Shown: in pieces, positions 35,036-44,150 of the stretch
Layout of the letters: the number at the start of each line of letters is the position of its first letter
Position numbering within the stretch: the first letter of the stretch is position 1
NCBI RefSeq assembly: GCF_020524355.2
Contig: NZ_CP129019.1
Coordinates: 2,356,001-2,420,000, forward strand
Origin: Mesobacillus subterraneus
GTDB taxonomy: Bacteria; Bacillota; Bacilli; Bacillales; Cytobacillaceae
Direction: 5' to 3'
Length of the DNA stretch: 64,000 nucleotides
Notes under the pieces: generated by a model
Databases searched by the model: none
The model's input: only the letters and a program-made list of their open reading frames with translations
Told to the model about the DNA's origin: nothing
Program-made: the position numbers and the translations under genes

Positions 35036-35043
35036 CACCACCT

Positions 35044-35673
35044 TCAAGATTTGAAGCTTTTCAGGCAACTATTTCGTTGTGCATTTACTATTTCAACCAA
35101 TGCTTTCGTCAATCTCTGATAAAATGGATGAGCCGTTACATCTGCAAGCTGCGATTCGAATTCATCGAGCCAATCAAAATGATCATCCAAAAATTCAGCA
35201 GCGGTATGTTCGGGGGCATTCTCAATGAAATAAGCCAACAATTCCAACAAGATTGCTAGATGGTCCGGCATACCCTGTAATTCAACAGGGATTTCAATCT
35301 TAAGCTTATCTAACAGGTAATTGATATGTAACGCCGAATCTCCTAATATATACCCTTTGTCCCTGGCAAAGGGCAGAGTGCATGTGTCATCCAGTGTCCA
35401 CTGTTTGTATAAACATTCAATCGGAAGTGCAGCCTTCTTTTGCGTGCTGCCAATAGAGCCCATGTATAATTCTCTAAATTCTTCATAGTTCTCTGGCAGG
35501 ACTTCCACTATGAAAATGTCGATATTAAAAAGTTCGTTGACCGCTTCTTCCAGCTTCTTCAGTAGATCTTGCTGCTGAATCTCATCCCAGATATCTCTGG
35601 TTGGCTGTTTATAAAGATCTGCAAGGACTATAAAAACATTCGCACACTCTGTTTTTTTATCTAAACCAATCAC
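35044..35673 (-). CDS. TorD/DmsD family molybdoenzyme chaperone
   Basis: 209-residue all-helical protein of the TorD family. The conserved segment MPDHLAILLELLAYF (about residue 138) and ECLYKQWTLD are visible. These chaperones bind the Tat signal of the molybdenum subunit and hold export until the cofactor is inserted, which fits the reductase gene downstream. The start is probably GTG at 35673 with AAAGGTGG 9 nt upstream. It is the first gene of the operon, divergent from the polyferredoxin gene. Confidence 0.85.
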   Translation of the reverse strand: MIGLDKKTECANVFIVLADLYKQPTRDIWDEIQQQDLLKKLEEAVNELFNIDIFIVEVLPENYEEFRELYMGSIGSTQKKAALPIECLYKQWTLDDTCTLPFARDKGYILGDSALHINYLLDKLKIEIPVELQGMPDHLAILLELLAYFIENAPEHTAAEFLDDHFDWLDEFESQLADVTAHPFYQRLTKALVEIVNAQRNSCLKSFKS

Positions 35674-35980
35674 CGGGATTCACCACCTTTCGATTACAAC
35701 TTCACTATATTTCAATCAAGTTTGTGAAACAATATACATTCTGTGGATATTCCCCCTAGAGTATGTGAAGGATTTCACCTAATACTAACGGTTGTCTTCC
35801 TTTGGAGATTATAAAGTAGCACTAAAAGACACCGAAACAAAGGCATTATGACGCTTTCATCAAGTAAGGAAATGTGAACATTCCTTTAAATATGTTTGAA
35901 TATCCTGCAAACTCGCCACTATTTAGAAGCTATAGTCGTAGAATAGAAATATATGAATGATCATTCTTGAGGTGACCTAT
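35674..35980. promoter_or_regulatory. Divergent control region of the respiratory block with FNR-like box
   Basis: TGTGAAGGATTTCACC at 35764-35779 matches the Fnr/CRP-type box TGTGA-N6-TCACA except for the last base. It lies 91 bp upstream of the torD start and 201 bp upstream of the polyferredoxin start. An imperfect palindrome AAGGAAATGTGAACATTCC lies at 35867-35885, and a perfect one, GAATGATCATTC, at 35955-35966 in the 5' leader of the polyferredoxin gene. Anaerobic control by Fnr fits the genes but is inferred. Confidence 0.55.
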
Positions 35981-36892
35981 ATGTCGCTACTAACCAATTG
36001 GCTCGAAAGCTTGAGCTATGAACTGGAAATATCAGAAGCGTGTTCAAAAAAGAAAAGTCCGTTGAGTACCTGTACAGCTTGTATCGAAGAATGCCCACAA
36101 GTGGCACTAACTATCGAAGATGGAACTCTTAAGTTAGATAAAAAGGCTTGTTCTCTCTGCGGATTGTGCATAACGGTTTGCCCGCAGCAGGCAATTGAAG
36201 GTCAGTCGCCTTCAAGGGAGGTGATCCAGGATCAACTTCTATTACAAGATGATTCCCCGCTTCCAAGCTTCATGGAATTGCTTTATTTCCATAAAAAAGG
36301 AGTCCGCTTTATTCAAAAAGTAGCTGCTGAGGAGGAGTTAGATAAACGCGTTGGGAAAGTCAATGAAGTTTTGAACGTCATGGAGCTCGATCCACTATTG
36401 ATTACCAAGACCATATCAATTAAGGAAGAGACTCAACCAAAGCTATCAAGACGCGGTTTTTTCACGAAACTCTCGATGGATGGCAAAAGAACTGTCCTGT
36501 CTTCAGTAACGCCAGTAAAATGGAGGTTCAATGAGGACCGCTTTAATTCTTCTAACCTGTATAAAGAATGGTCGTTTCATGAAGTAACGATACATGAGGA
36601 AACATGCACATTATGTGAGGCGTGTTTTAACATATGCCATGCAGGGGTTTTCACACTGGAGAACGATATACTAACCATTGATGATCAACATTGTTCAGGG
36701 TGCAACCTTTGCTTGGACATCTGTCAGCAATTCGGTATTCAGATCGTTCATAACATCCACAAGGGACGTGAAGCAGCCTATCATGTGAAGAAAAATGAGT
36801 GTCTTACTTGCAGAAGCAGTTTTTACTCATGGGAAGAATCAAATGAATGTGATATCTGCAAAAAAATGGATAAACCTAATTTTTTCCTGTAA
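35981..36892 (+). CDS. Multi-cluster 4Fe-4S ferredoxin-type protein with internal twin-arginine-like motif
   Basis: 303 residues. N-terminal ferredoxin pair: CTACIEECP (with an earlier Cys in SEACSKK) and CSLCGLCITVCP. A middle segment of about 120 residues follows, with LSRRGFFTKLS near 165. The second ferredoxin pair is CTLCEACFNIC and CSGCNLCLDIC, and a CxxC...CxxC knuckle (CLTC, CDICKK) ends the protein. The start at 35981 is chosen for GAGGTGA 6 nt upstream. It is divergent from torD and the molybdenum reductase, so it probably serves electron transfer or maturation of that enzyme, comparable to NapF-like proteins. Cytoplasmic location is likely, since the RR motif is internal. Confidence 0.8.
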   Translation: MSLLTNWLESLSYELEISEACSKKKSPLSTCTACIEECPQVALTIEDGTLKLDKKACSLCGLCITVCPQQAIEGQSPSREVIQDQLLLQDDSPLPSFMELLYFHKKGVRFIQKVAAEEELDKRVGKVNEVLNVMELDPLLITKTISIKEETQPKLSRRGFFTKLSMDGKRTVLSSVTPVKWRFNEDRFNSSNLYKEWSFHEVTIHEETCTLCEACFNICHAGVFTLENDILTIDDQHCSGCNLCLDICQQFGIQIVHNIHKGREAAYHVKKNECLTCRSSFYSWEESNECDICKKMDKPNFFL

Positions 36893-36913
36893 CAACCTCT
36901 CAAAATATTAAAT

Positions 36914-36972
36914 GAGGCACCGGTGCAAAGCTGCTGCATAAACAGCTTTGAAATCGGTGCCTTCCCTTTTTT
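36914..36972 (+). terminator. Rho-independent terminator of the polyferredoxin gene
   Basis: AGGCACCG pairs with CGGTGCCTT, enclosing AAAGCTG/CAGCTTT, across 36914-36963; CCCTTTTTTC follows on the plus strand. Confidence 0.85.
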
Positions 36973-36978
36973 CGCTAC

Positions 36979-37010
36979 AAAAAAAACTAGGAAGTGAAAG
37001 CTTCCTAGTT
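36979..37010 (-). terminator. Rho-independent terminator of cotE
   Basis: AACTAGGAAG (36985-36994) pairs with CTTCCTAGTT (37001-37010), followed by eight T on the minus strand. Confidence 0.9.
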
Positions 37011-37015
37011 CGATG

Positions 37016-37558
37016 TTATTCTTCCTCTCCCAGGAGGAAGTCTGGGTTCAAGTCTTCGAATTCGTCATCATCGATGCCATGACCCCACTCGTCATCATCG
37101 CAATCGCATCCGCCTGGATGAGTGACAACGCATACCTTCGTCTCACCGATAACTTCCACAAGGAATTCCCTCTCGACGTGAACGATGATTTTGTTGCCAT
37201 TAGGCGAAATGACCGCTTCAATGCAGTTAGGCTGCTGCAGCACCTCGACAAGGACATCGTGGTCATCCAAGCAGTCAGGATCACGGTACTTCAGCTTGAT
37301 GACATCGCAGTAAGTTACTTTCTCCGTCACTACTTCAGTTTTTGTATTATCATCAAAGGAGTACCAGATGTTGGCTTCGTAAGACCCGTTTACTTCAACC
37401 ACTTTCCCTACCTTTTTTGCCTTATACTTATGGTTTATGACCCAAGCGCCCAGAATGCTGCTCGGATTATGCGCTGGGTTGATCGTATGATTGGACTGCG
37501 TGAATTTGCGTCCTTTCGCTACGACGGCTTTCGTAATAATCTCTCTGTAATCTCCCAT
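37016..37558 (-). CDS. cotE: Outer spore coat morphogenetic protein CotE
   Basis: 180-residue CotE, which organises the outer coat of the Bacillus spore. The sequence from [21 protein letters not shown] onward follows the B. subtilis protein closely, including [30 protein letters not shown] and [17 protein letters not shown]. The acidic tail ([29 protein letters not shown], abbreviated) is typical. The ATG at 37558 matches the family start; GAGGAGG lies 11 nt upstream, and the ATG ten codons earlier lies ahead of that site. Normally next to mutS, it is separated from it here by the accessory block. Confidence 0.95.
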   Translation of the reverse strand: MGDYREIITKAVVAKGRKFTQSNHTINPAHNPSSILGAWVINHKYKAKKVGKVVEVNGSYEANIWYSFDDNTKTEVVTEKVTYCDVIKLKYRDPDCLDDHDVLVEVLQQPNCIEAVISPNGNKIIVHVEREFLVEVIGETKVCVVTHPGGCDCDDDEWGHGIDDDEFEDLNPDFLLGEEE

Positions 37559-37585
37559 TGCGAGCGAAACCTCCTCAATCTTTTT

Positions 37586-37690
37586 CAATTCATCCTATGC
37601 GTGATATTAGACTAGTGTGCGATTAATTTTAGAACTGCTGGTAAAAACTTAGGCATAGTTCATTGTATGCCCATATGCCCTGAATGTTCC
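37586..37690 (-). promoter_or_regulatory. Candidate sporulation promoters upstream of cotE
   Basis: CATACAAT on the minus strand at 37669-37662 equals the sigma-E -10 consensus. A weak -35 (GAACATT) sits about 14 nt before it. GCATAGGAT nearer the gene (about 37600-37590) resembles a sigma-K/sigma-E -10. B. subtilis cotE has a sigma-E and a sigma-K promoter, which fits. Both assignments rest on the -10 elements. Confidence 0.4.
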
Positions 37691-37795
37691 CAATTGAAGA
37701 AAGTTGATGGGGATTTAGATTGCATTAAAGTGACGCGCACGAGGAAGGTACTTGCGAAGTCTAATCAAAATTCGGGATCCGATTGACTCTTATAC

Positions 37796-37831
37796 ATAAA
37801 GAAATGGCACCTGAATATTCAGGTGCCATTT
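37796..37831 (-). terminator. Rho-independent terminator of ricA
   Basis: A perfect 15-bp inverted repeat (AAATGGCACCTGAAT with its complement, 37802-37831) is followed by TCTTTATG on the minus strand. Confidence 0.8.
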
Positions 37832-37843
37832 ACTGATTGTTAT

Positions 37844-38281
37844 TTAATGATTGTGCGTATGGCAGCTTGCTTCGTTTTTCAGAGCCGCTCCTGTTTCACC
37901 GCGAAGTACATCTCCACCAGTGGATGCAACTACCTCATCAGTAACTGTATTGGATATCGTTGTGGCCACGAGCTGAAGCAATTCATTAACATCGATTTGC
38001 GACTGCTTGAATTCTTGTACCACCGGAATTTCATCAAGTTGTTGTTCTAAAGAAGCAATTTTTGCTTCAGTTTTCTTCAAAGCTTCTGTTTTTCCATAGT
38101 GTTGAAAGTTAACAGCCTGTTTTTGAAGACCTTTAATAGAAGAAATAAGTGTTTTCACTTTTTCATTCTCATGAATCTGTGCTTCCGCACGCTTGAAGAA
38201 GTCAACTTCTTCTGTTTCCGAAATCATTCTTGCGATTTCTCTTGAACGCTCGATAATGTCATCTTTATTGTATTTTGCCAA
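37844..38281 (-). CDS. ricA: RicA (YmcA), regulator of RNase Y activity
   Basis: 145-residue helical protein of the YlbF/YmcA family. With YlbF and YaaT it forms the Fe-S-containing Y-complex that steers RNase Y in B. subtilis and affects biofilm, competence and sporulation. Family features: DIIERSREIARMISETEEVDFFKRAEAQI and a Cys near the C-terminus (NEASCHTHNH). The start is TTG at 38281 with GAGGTGA 6 nt upstream. It immediately follows miaB (1-2 bp), so the two are co-transcribed. RNase Y is encoded at 46032. Confidence 0.92.
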   Translation of the reverse strand: MAKYNKDDIIERSREIARMISETEEVDFFKRAEAQIHENEKVKTLISSIKGLQKQAVNFQHYGKTEALKKTEAKIASLEQQLDEIPVVQEFKQSQIDVNELLQLVATTISNTVTDEVVASTGGDVLRGETGAALKNEASCHTHNH

Positions 38282-38282
38282 C

Positions 38283-39824
38283 TTAGTTCACCTCAACTGG
38301 TTCGATTTCTTCTACCATTTCCCCGTTTAAAGACCATGTTTTTGCATTTGTGATCTTTACCTTGACGATTTTGCCGATTGCTGTTTTAGTCCCAACAAAA
38401 TTGACAAGTTTTAACTTACTTGTATAACCTGCAAGAACATCTGGGTTGTTTTTGCTTTCACCTTCAACGAGGACCTCAACAATCTGATCCTGATATTTCT
38501 TCATAGACTGTGCAGATTGCTCATTCACAAGTGCATTCAGGCGTTGAAGACGCTCTTTTTTCACTTCCATAGGGACATTATCCTGCATTTTAGCTGCAGG
38601 TGTTCCCTCCCTTGGAGAGTAAATGAATGTATAGGCTGCTTCATAACCAACTTCACGGACAAGTGACATTGTTTCCTCGAACTGCTCATCCGTCTCGTTC
38701 GGATAACCTACAATAATATCTGTAGTCAATGTAGCATTAGGAATTGCTGCCTTGATCTTGCCGACAAGTTCGAGATATTCTTCCCGGGTGTACTTTCGGA
38801 CCATAATCTTCAATACATCAGTAGAACCTGACTGTACTGGAAGGTGGATGTGGTCCATCAGGTTACCGCCCTTTGCCAGCACTTCAATCAATTGATCATC
38901 AAAGTCACGCGGGTGGCTGGTTGTAAAACGAATGCGCGGGATATCAATTTTACGGATTTCATCCATCAATTCACCGAGACCATATTTCATATCCAAGTCT
39001 TTTCCATAGGCGTTTACATTCTGACCAAGAAGGGTAATTTCCTGATAGCCCTGTGCTGCAAGCTGACGGACTTCCTGGATGATATCCTCAGGACGGCGGC
39101 TGCGTTCTTTGCCTCGTGTATAAGGAACGATGCAGTAAGTGCAGAATTTATCACAGCCATACATAATGTTTACCCATGCTTTAATATTGCCTTTGCGCAC
39201 CTTTGGAAGGTTTTCGATTACGTCCCCTTCTTTAGACCAAACTTCAACGACCATTTCTTTGGACATGTATGCTTCCTGGAGAATATGTGGCAAGCGGTGG
39301 ATATTATGCGTACCAAAAATCATATCAACCTGGTTATAGGTTTTCAAAATTTTGTTAACGACAGATTCTTCCTGAGACATGCAGCCGCAAACTCCCAAAA
39401 GCAGATCAGGCTTTTCTCTTTTAAGATGCTTCAAATGTCCAAGTTCACCAAACACCTTGTTCTCAGCATTTTCCCTGATTGCGCACGTATTCAGGAGAAT
39501 GACGTTCGCATCCTCAACACTGTCAGTAGGTTCATAGCCAAGACCAAGAAAAATACCTGCCATGACTTCTGTGTCGTGCTCGTTCATCTGACAGCCGTAA
39601 GTGCGGATGTAGAATTTACGCCCCTGTCCCATACCAATGAACTCTTCAGGGATATCGAAGTCTTTATGATACTGAACTTCTTCCTTGCCGCGTTTTTTTG
39701 CATCCTTCAGGGAAGGAGCTGTATATACTGCTTCAAAATACTTGCTGTAATCCTTGCTGGATTTTTTGTCCGAAGAATTTTCAGTTAGTACTTGCTGTCC
39801 TTCCAAGCGTTGATTTTCGTTCAT
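38283..39824 (-). CDS. miaB: tRNA-2-methylthio-N6-isopentenyladenosine synthase
   Basis: 513-residue radical-SAM methylthiotransferase acting on i6A37 of tRNA, after MiaA. The N-terminal UPF0004 domain has cluster ligands in [22 protein letters not shown] and GVCGCMSQ. The radical-SAM motif [15 protein letters not shown] and a C-terminal TRAM domain ([10 protein letters not shown] ... [16 protein letters not shown]) are present. The ATG at 39824 with AAAGGAGATCTATA upstream is preferred to the in-frame start at 39872. It precedes ricA directly. Confidence 0.95.
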   Translation of the reverse strand: MNENQRLEGQQVLTENSSDKKSSKDYSKYFEAVYTAPSLKDAKKRGKEEVQYHKDFDIPEEFIGMGQGRKFYIRTYGCQMNEHDTEVMAGIFLGLGYEPTDSVEDANVILLNTCAIRENAENKVFGELGHLKHLKREKPDLLLGVCGCMSQEESVVNKILKTYNQVDMIFGTHNIHRLPHILQEAYMSKEMVVEVWSKEGDVIENLPKVRKGNIKAWVNIMYGCDKFCTYCIVPYTRGKERSRRPEDIIQEVRQLAAQGYQEITLLGQNVNAYGKDLDMKYGLGELMDEIRKIDIPRIRFTTSHPRDFDDQLIEVLAKGGNLMDHIHLPVQSGSTDVLKIMVRKYTREEYLELVGKIKAAIPNATLTTDIIVGYPNETDEQFEETMSLVREVGYEAAYTFIYSPREGTPAAKMQDNVPMEVKKERLQRLNALVNEQSAQSMKKYQDQIVEVLVEGESKNNPDVLAGYTSKLKLVNFVGTKTAIGKIVKVKITNAKTWSLNGEMVEEIEPVEVN

Positions 39825-40119
39825 TATAGATCTCCTTTCATTAGAAAGCGAGCAGGCAGATTGATAGAGCATGTCGCTGGTGCTAGCTTCACAAACAGTT
39901 CTGCTTTCTACTTTTAAAAGGGCTATATTTCACCCTGAAAATATAAAATATACACATTATAATAGTATAAACTCTTCAATCAATGAACACAATAGCAGGC
40001 ACTGGAAATACAACATTCTCAGTAAAAAAAGCAGGCTTAATAAATTATATTACCTAACAGATTATCAATTTGTAGTGATGCTGGTCACTAATTCTAGTAT
40101 TAGGAAAATTTTATAGGAA

Positions 40120-40153
40120 TAACAAAACCCCAATCTTGGATGATTGGGGTTTT
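40120..40153 (-). terminator. Rho-independent terminator of the 2-oxoacid:ferredoxin oxidoreductase operon
   Basis: AAAACCCCAATC (40124-40135) pairs with GATTGGGGTTTT (40142-40153), followed by GTTATT on the minus strand. Confidence 0.85.
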
Positions 40154-40184
40154 AATTCATTCCGGCTTGATTTCCGGATTTACA

Positions 40185-41051
40185 TTACATGAATTCAGCA
40201 ACTAGCTTATCAAAGTGAGCTTGATCTAGCTTCAGGTCAGCTTGAGAAAGCGGAGTTTCTGAATAACCGCTTATTAGCTCCTGATAAGATTTACGCTCTG
40301 TATTTTGATAAATTAATCCAGTCACAAGACCGTTGTGCTGCATCAAAGTCTGCATTGCAGCTTCTCGGTTTGATGGATCATATCCTTCAATATCACCAAG
40401 CTTTGTTAAGTTTTCCTTGAACCAGTCGTAAGTATTTACCTTGTTGTAAGTTACACAAGGGCTGAATACGTTGATTAAAGAGAATCCTTCATGCTTGATT
40501 CCAGCCTCGATTAGCGCAGTCAAGTCCTTCAGGTCTGTTGAGAAGCTTTGTGCCACGAAAGTAGCGCCAGCTGTCAAAGCCAGTTCCATTGGGGAAATGG
40601 CCTGCTCGATGGAACCTGCAGGAGTAGATTTCGTCTTGAATCCAGCAGCCGAACGCGGGGAAGTTTGTCCCTTTGTCAGACCATAAATCTGATTGTCCAT
40701 GACAATGTAAGTGATATTGATGTTACGGCGGATCGCATGGACTGTATGCCCCATACCGATCGCGAAGCCGTCACCGTCTCCACCGGAAGCAATAACGGTT
40801 AGATCACGGTTGACCATCTTAACGCCTTGGGCGATTGGAAGCGCACGGCCATGGATTCCGTGGAAACCATATGAGTTAATATATCCGGAGATACGGCCTG
40901 AACAGCCGATCCCAGAGATTACAGCCAGATTTTCAGGCTCTAAACCAACATTGGCAGCTGCACGCTGCATAGCTGCCTGTACAGAGAAGTCGCCACAGCC
41001 AGGGCACCAGTTTGGTTTTACATTATTGCGAAATTCTTTAAAAGTCGCCAT
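40185..41051 (-). CDS. korB: 2-oxoacid:ferredoxin oxidoreductase, beta subunit
   Basis: 288-residue thiamine-diphosphate-binding subunit. KPNWCPGCGDFSVQ near the N-terminus and the TPP motif SGGDGDGFAIGMGH through MDNQIYGLTKGQTSP are diagnostic. It oxidises a 2-oxoacid (probably 2-oxoglutarate, KorAB type, or pyruvate) to the acyl-CoA with reduction of ferredoxin. The ATG at 41051 is 1 bp past the alpha stop codon, with GGAGTTG upstream. The substrate cannot be fixed from the sequence. Confidence 0.9.
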   Translation of the reverse strand: MATFKEFRNNVKPNWCPGCGDFSVQAAMQRAAANVGLEPENLAVISGIGCSGRISGYINSYGFHGIHGRALPIAQGVKMVNRDLTVIASGGDGDGFAIGMGHTVHAIRRNINITYIVMDNQIYGLTKGQTSPRSAAGFKTKSTPAGSIEQAISPMELALTAGATFVAQSFSTDLKDLTALIEAGIKHEGFSLINVFSPCVTYNKVNTYDWFKENLTKLGDIEGYDPSNREAAMQTLMQHNGLVTGLIYQNTERKSYQELISGYSETPLSQADLKLDQAHFDKLVAEFM

Positions 41052-41052
41052 C

Positions 41053-42786
41053 CTAGAACAACTCCTTGCATTTTGTGTGGACTTCCTGCGGCAAGAATGG
41101 ATTTCCGTCATACTTCAGGATCTTATGGATCTTCTCATGACTTCCGACATTCATCTTCATGATGTTTGCCAGCTGTCCTGTCGCATTGTTTTCAATCACT
41201 GCAACTTTCTTTGCAGATTTTACAAGCTGCATCATTTCATCAGCCGGGAATGGATGTACCAGGCGCACGTGAGCGTGGTTTACTTTCAAGCCATCCTTCT
41301 CAAGTCTTCCCATTGCCTCTTCAATTGCACCTCTTGTAGAGTTGAAACCTACGATCAACAAATCAGCTTCCTCATGCGGAGCATTCTTGTGGATTGGCGT
41401 ATTGAACTTTAGATTGCTGATCTTACGCATACGCTTATCCATTTGCGCAATACGGTTAGCAGCAGATTCCGAAGGCTTTCCTGTTTCATCATGCTCAACA
41501 CCAGTAACATGGTGGATACCGTTCTTCATTCCTGGGATTACACGCGGTGAAACACCATCCTCAGTCACTTCATAACGCTTGAAATATCCTTTATTATCAA
41601 TTTCAGGAAGAGCTTCTGTAGCCAATTTACCACGGCGGATTTCCACTTTATCAAACTCAAGCGGTTCAACTGTCTGCTTTCCTAAAGATAACTGCAAGTC
41701 AGTCAACATAATGACCGGACACTGATATTCCTCAGCAAGGTTGAATGCTTCTGCTGCATCGTAGAATGCTTCCTGGACAGTACTTGGAGCAAAGACGATT
41801 TTAGGAATCTCACCGTGAGTTCCATAAATCATCGCCATTAAATCTGACTGTTCCTGTTTTGTAGGAAGTCCAGTTGATGGGCCGCCGCGCTGTGTATCTA
41901 CAATGACAAGCGGTGTTTCAGTGATACCTGAAAGGCCGATTGCTTCCATCTTCAATGAAAGACCAGGTCCTGCTGAAGCTGTAATGGCACGTACGCCGCC
42001 ATAGTTAGCGCCGATTGTCATAGTGACAGCTGCGATTTCATCTTCAGTCTGGATCACTGTTCCGCCAAGAGCAGGAAGTTTCTTGATTAAATATTCCATG
42101 ATTTCTGAAGCAGGTGTGATTGGGTATGCAGCCATGAAACGGCACCCTGCCGCTACTGCGCCAAGAGCGATTGCATCATTACCAATCATGAACAGACGTT
42201 TCTGACCATCAGCCTTTTCAAGCTGCATTGTCTCAGCTCCGCCTAATTGTTCTTTTGTATATTCGTAGCCAGCTTTGATGGCTTCCATATTTTTATCGAC
42301 AACTTGTTGTCCTTTGCGTCCAAAAATCTCCTGGACGACTTCTTCAAAAACTTGGATATCCAAGTCTAGAATTGCGCTAGTCGCACCGATGGCAACCATG
42401 TTTTTCATAAGAGATGTTCCCAATTCAGTAGCCATTTCCGTAAATGGAACCGCATACATTGCAGCTTGAGTATCCTCAGGCTTTTTTGGGTCAAACTTCG
42501 CATCAGCAATAATTACGCCGTTCTCATGCAATTCTTTGTAGTTTACATCGATTGTTTCCTGGTCGAAAGCTACAAGAATATCTAAATCGTCAGAAATAGA
42601 TCGAACCTCTGTAGTGCTTACTCGAATCTTGTTATTTGTGTGTCCGCCCTTGATACGTGATGAAAAGTGACGGTAGCCATACAAGTAGTAGCCTAGACGG
42701 TTCAATGCAATAGAGAAAATTTCCCCGGTAGATTCAATTCCTTCTCCCTGCTGTCCGCCAACTTTCCATGAAAGTTGATTGATCAT
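41053..42786 (-). CDS. korA: 2-oxoacid:ferredoxin oxidoreductase, fused gamma-alpha subunit
   Basis: 577 residues. The N-terminal gamma domain (SWKVGGQQGEGIESTGEIFSIALNRLGY) is fused to the alpha pyrimidine-binding domain (MIGNDAIALGAVAAGCRFMAAYPITPASEIMEYL), then the C-terminal domain II. This fused layout is that of the two-subunit aerobe-type enzymes of Bacillus and Staphylococcus. AAGGGGTG precedes the ATG at 42786. Forms an operon with korB and lies between miaB and the spoVS region, as in many Bacillaceae. Confidence 0.9.
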   Translation of the reverse strand: MINQLSWKVGGQQGEGIESTGEIFSIALNRLGYYLYGYRHFSSRIKGGHTNNKIRVSTTEVRSISDDLDILVAFDQETIDVNYKELHENGVIIADAKFDPKKPEDTQAAMYAVPFTEMATELGTSLMKNMVAIGATSAILDLDIQVFEEVVQEIFGRKGQQVVDKNMEAIKAGYEYTKEQLGGAETMQLEKADGQKRLFMIGNDAIALGAVAAGCRFMAAYPITPASEIMEYLIKKLPALGGTVIQTEDEIAAVTMTIGANYGGVRAITASAGPGLSLKMEAIGLSGITETPLVIVDTQRGGPSTGLPTKQEQSDLMAMIYGTHGEIPKIVFAPSTVQEAFYDAAEAFNLAEEYQCPVIMLTDLQLSLGKQTVEPLEFDKVEIRRGKLATEALPEIDNKGYFKRYEVTEDGVSPRVIPGMKNGIHHVTGVEHDETGKPSESAANRIAQMDKRMRKISNLKFNTPIHKNAPHEEADLLIVGFNSTRGAIEEAMGRLEKDGLKVNHAHVRLVHPFPADEMMQLVKSAKKVAVIENNATGQLANIMKMNVGSHEKIHKILKYDGNPFLPQEVHTKCKELF

Positions 42787-43083
42787 CTCTTACACCCCTT
42801 TAGATACGTAAAAAAATATGTAAAAACGCTTCGTTATTAAGTGTAGCACTTTTCCAAGTAATTCACTAGAATTAAACGGTTTATATCTTGTATTTCATGC
42901 TGAAATCTAGCAAATGGATGGTACTAAACGCTTACAATTCTAGACCTATGTGAATAAAAAAGCAACCCTTTAAGAATAATTATTGACGAAAATATGAATA
43001 TTTTTTTATTTATTAAAATATTATAAGTTTCTTACTCAGCACCCCTTGGAATACTGTCCAGAAATTCGCTGTCTCCTTTGAAT
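42787..43083. other. Intergenic region upstream of korA
   Basis: AT-rich DNA without an open frame of note. It should contain the kor promoter, but no hexamer pair stood out, and no strong terminator for the dipeptidase gene was seen. Confidence 0.4.
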
Positions 43084-44019
43084 TTACGATCCTTGTACAG
43101 ATAATCTGGTCGCCATATTCCCATAAAGGAACTTACTAACTTGTATATCAGAATAATATTTTTGTAATTCATTCCAAAGTTTTTCATATTGTTCATTTCC
43201 CTCGAGATTTTTTACAGTGAATTCAATTCCGTCAAAATCTGATCCGAATCCAACATGATTTTCTCCTCCAAGAGAACAAATGTGATCAAGATGGCGAACC
43301 ACATCATCAATTGAAGCAGAATCTTTTATACCTGATAAGAATTCCGGTACAAAGGTAACTCCAATGACTGAATCCCTTTCAATCAGAGCATTAATCTGCT
43401 TATCCTTAAGGTTGCGCGGATGGCGGCAAAGCGAATAACAGTTTGAATGGGAAGCGAATACCCTGTCAGCTGCTTCCATTACATCCCAGAATGCCTGTTC
43501 AGATAAATGTGAGACATCGCAGATTGTCCTCGTTTCATTCAAAAGCTGGACAACTTGACGTCCAAACCTTGAAAGACCCGCTCCTCGTTCTTCAAGGGCA
43601 CCATCAGCTACATAATTTCCAAAATTCCACGTCAACCCTACTGAACGTACTCCGAGTCTCAGCAAAGTGCGCAATTTCAATAAATCCTGCCCAATCGCAT
43701 CACAGCCCTCCAGAGTGAGCACTGCACCAATTTCATCATGTTCAAGGAGCTCAATGTCCGCCTTGTTCTTAATCAGCTTGATTTGCGGATGTGACCTTAA
43801 GACTTTTTCATAAAATAAATCCGCCATCCTTAGGGCAGCTTCAAATTTCAGGTCAGGGTGAACAGATTCAGGTACATAGATGGCGAATAATTGGATTTTT
43901 GTAGCCGATGCCTTCAGCCGTTCAAGATTGACCTGCAATTCAGGAGATTTGGAGAAATCAAGGGACGGATCCATAAACAATTTATAAAGCACGTCACAAT
44001 GAGCGTCATAGATTTTCAT
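43084..44019 (-). CDS. Membrane dipeptidase (renal dipeptidase family, M19)
   Basis: 311-residue zinc-dependent dipeptidase of family M19. The metal-binding His-x-Asp is in YDAHCDVLYKL. Further signatures are VLTLEGCDAIG, DVSHLSEQAFWDV, SHSNCYSLCRHPRNLKD and VGFGSDFDGIE. No signal peptide is visible, so a cytoplasmic enzyme is likely. GAGGAGG precedes the ATG at 44019. It follows spoVS but is separated from it by a terminator. Confidence 0.9.
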   Translation of the reverse strand: MKIYDAHCDVLYKLFMDPSLDFSKSPELQVNLERLKASATKIQLFAIYVPESVHPDLKFEAALRMADLFYEKVLRSHPQIKLIKNKADIELLEHDEIGAVLTLEGCDAIGQDLLKLRTLLRLGVRSVGLTWNFGNYVADGALEERGAGLSRFGRQVVQLLNETRTICDVSHLSEQAFWDVMEAADRVFASHSNCYSLCRHPRNLKDKQINALIERDSVIGVTFVPEFLSGIKDSASIDDVVRHLDHICSLGGENHVGFGSDFDGIEFTVKNLEGNEQYEKLWNELQKYYSDIQVSKFLYGNMATRLSVQGS

Positions 44020-44061
44020 AATAATACCCTCCTCTTTACATCCATCATACTTCATAAACCA

Positions 44062-44091
44062 TAAAGAAACCTGCTTGCAACAGCAAACAGG
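44062..44091 (-). terminator. Rho-independent terminator of spoVS
   Basis: CCTGCTTGC (44070-44078) pairs with GCAAACAGG (44083-44091, one G-U pair), followed by TTTCTTTATGG on the minus strand. Confidence 0.7.
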
Positions 44092-44150
44092 CTGATAATA
44101 ACCAATAGGGATTCTTTAAAGCCTTAATCTATCTATAGGCGCTTACGCTT

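Noticed and set aside
35955..35966. Perfect palindrome GAATGATCATTC in the polyferredoxin leader as a named operator
   Set aside because: It matches no regulator consensus I can name and 12-bp palindromes in AT-rich DNA are not rare; mentioned only within the control region.
37013..37615. 200-codon plus-strand ORF opposite cotE
   Set aside because: Antisense shadow of cotE, whose protein sequence matches a known family throughout.
38844..39788. 314-codon plus-strand ORF opposite miaB
   Set aside because: It lies entirely antisense to a clearly conserved radical-SAM gene, with no ribosome site, and is a shadow frame.
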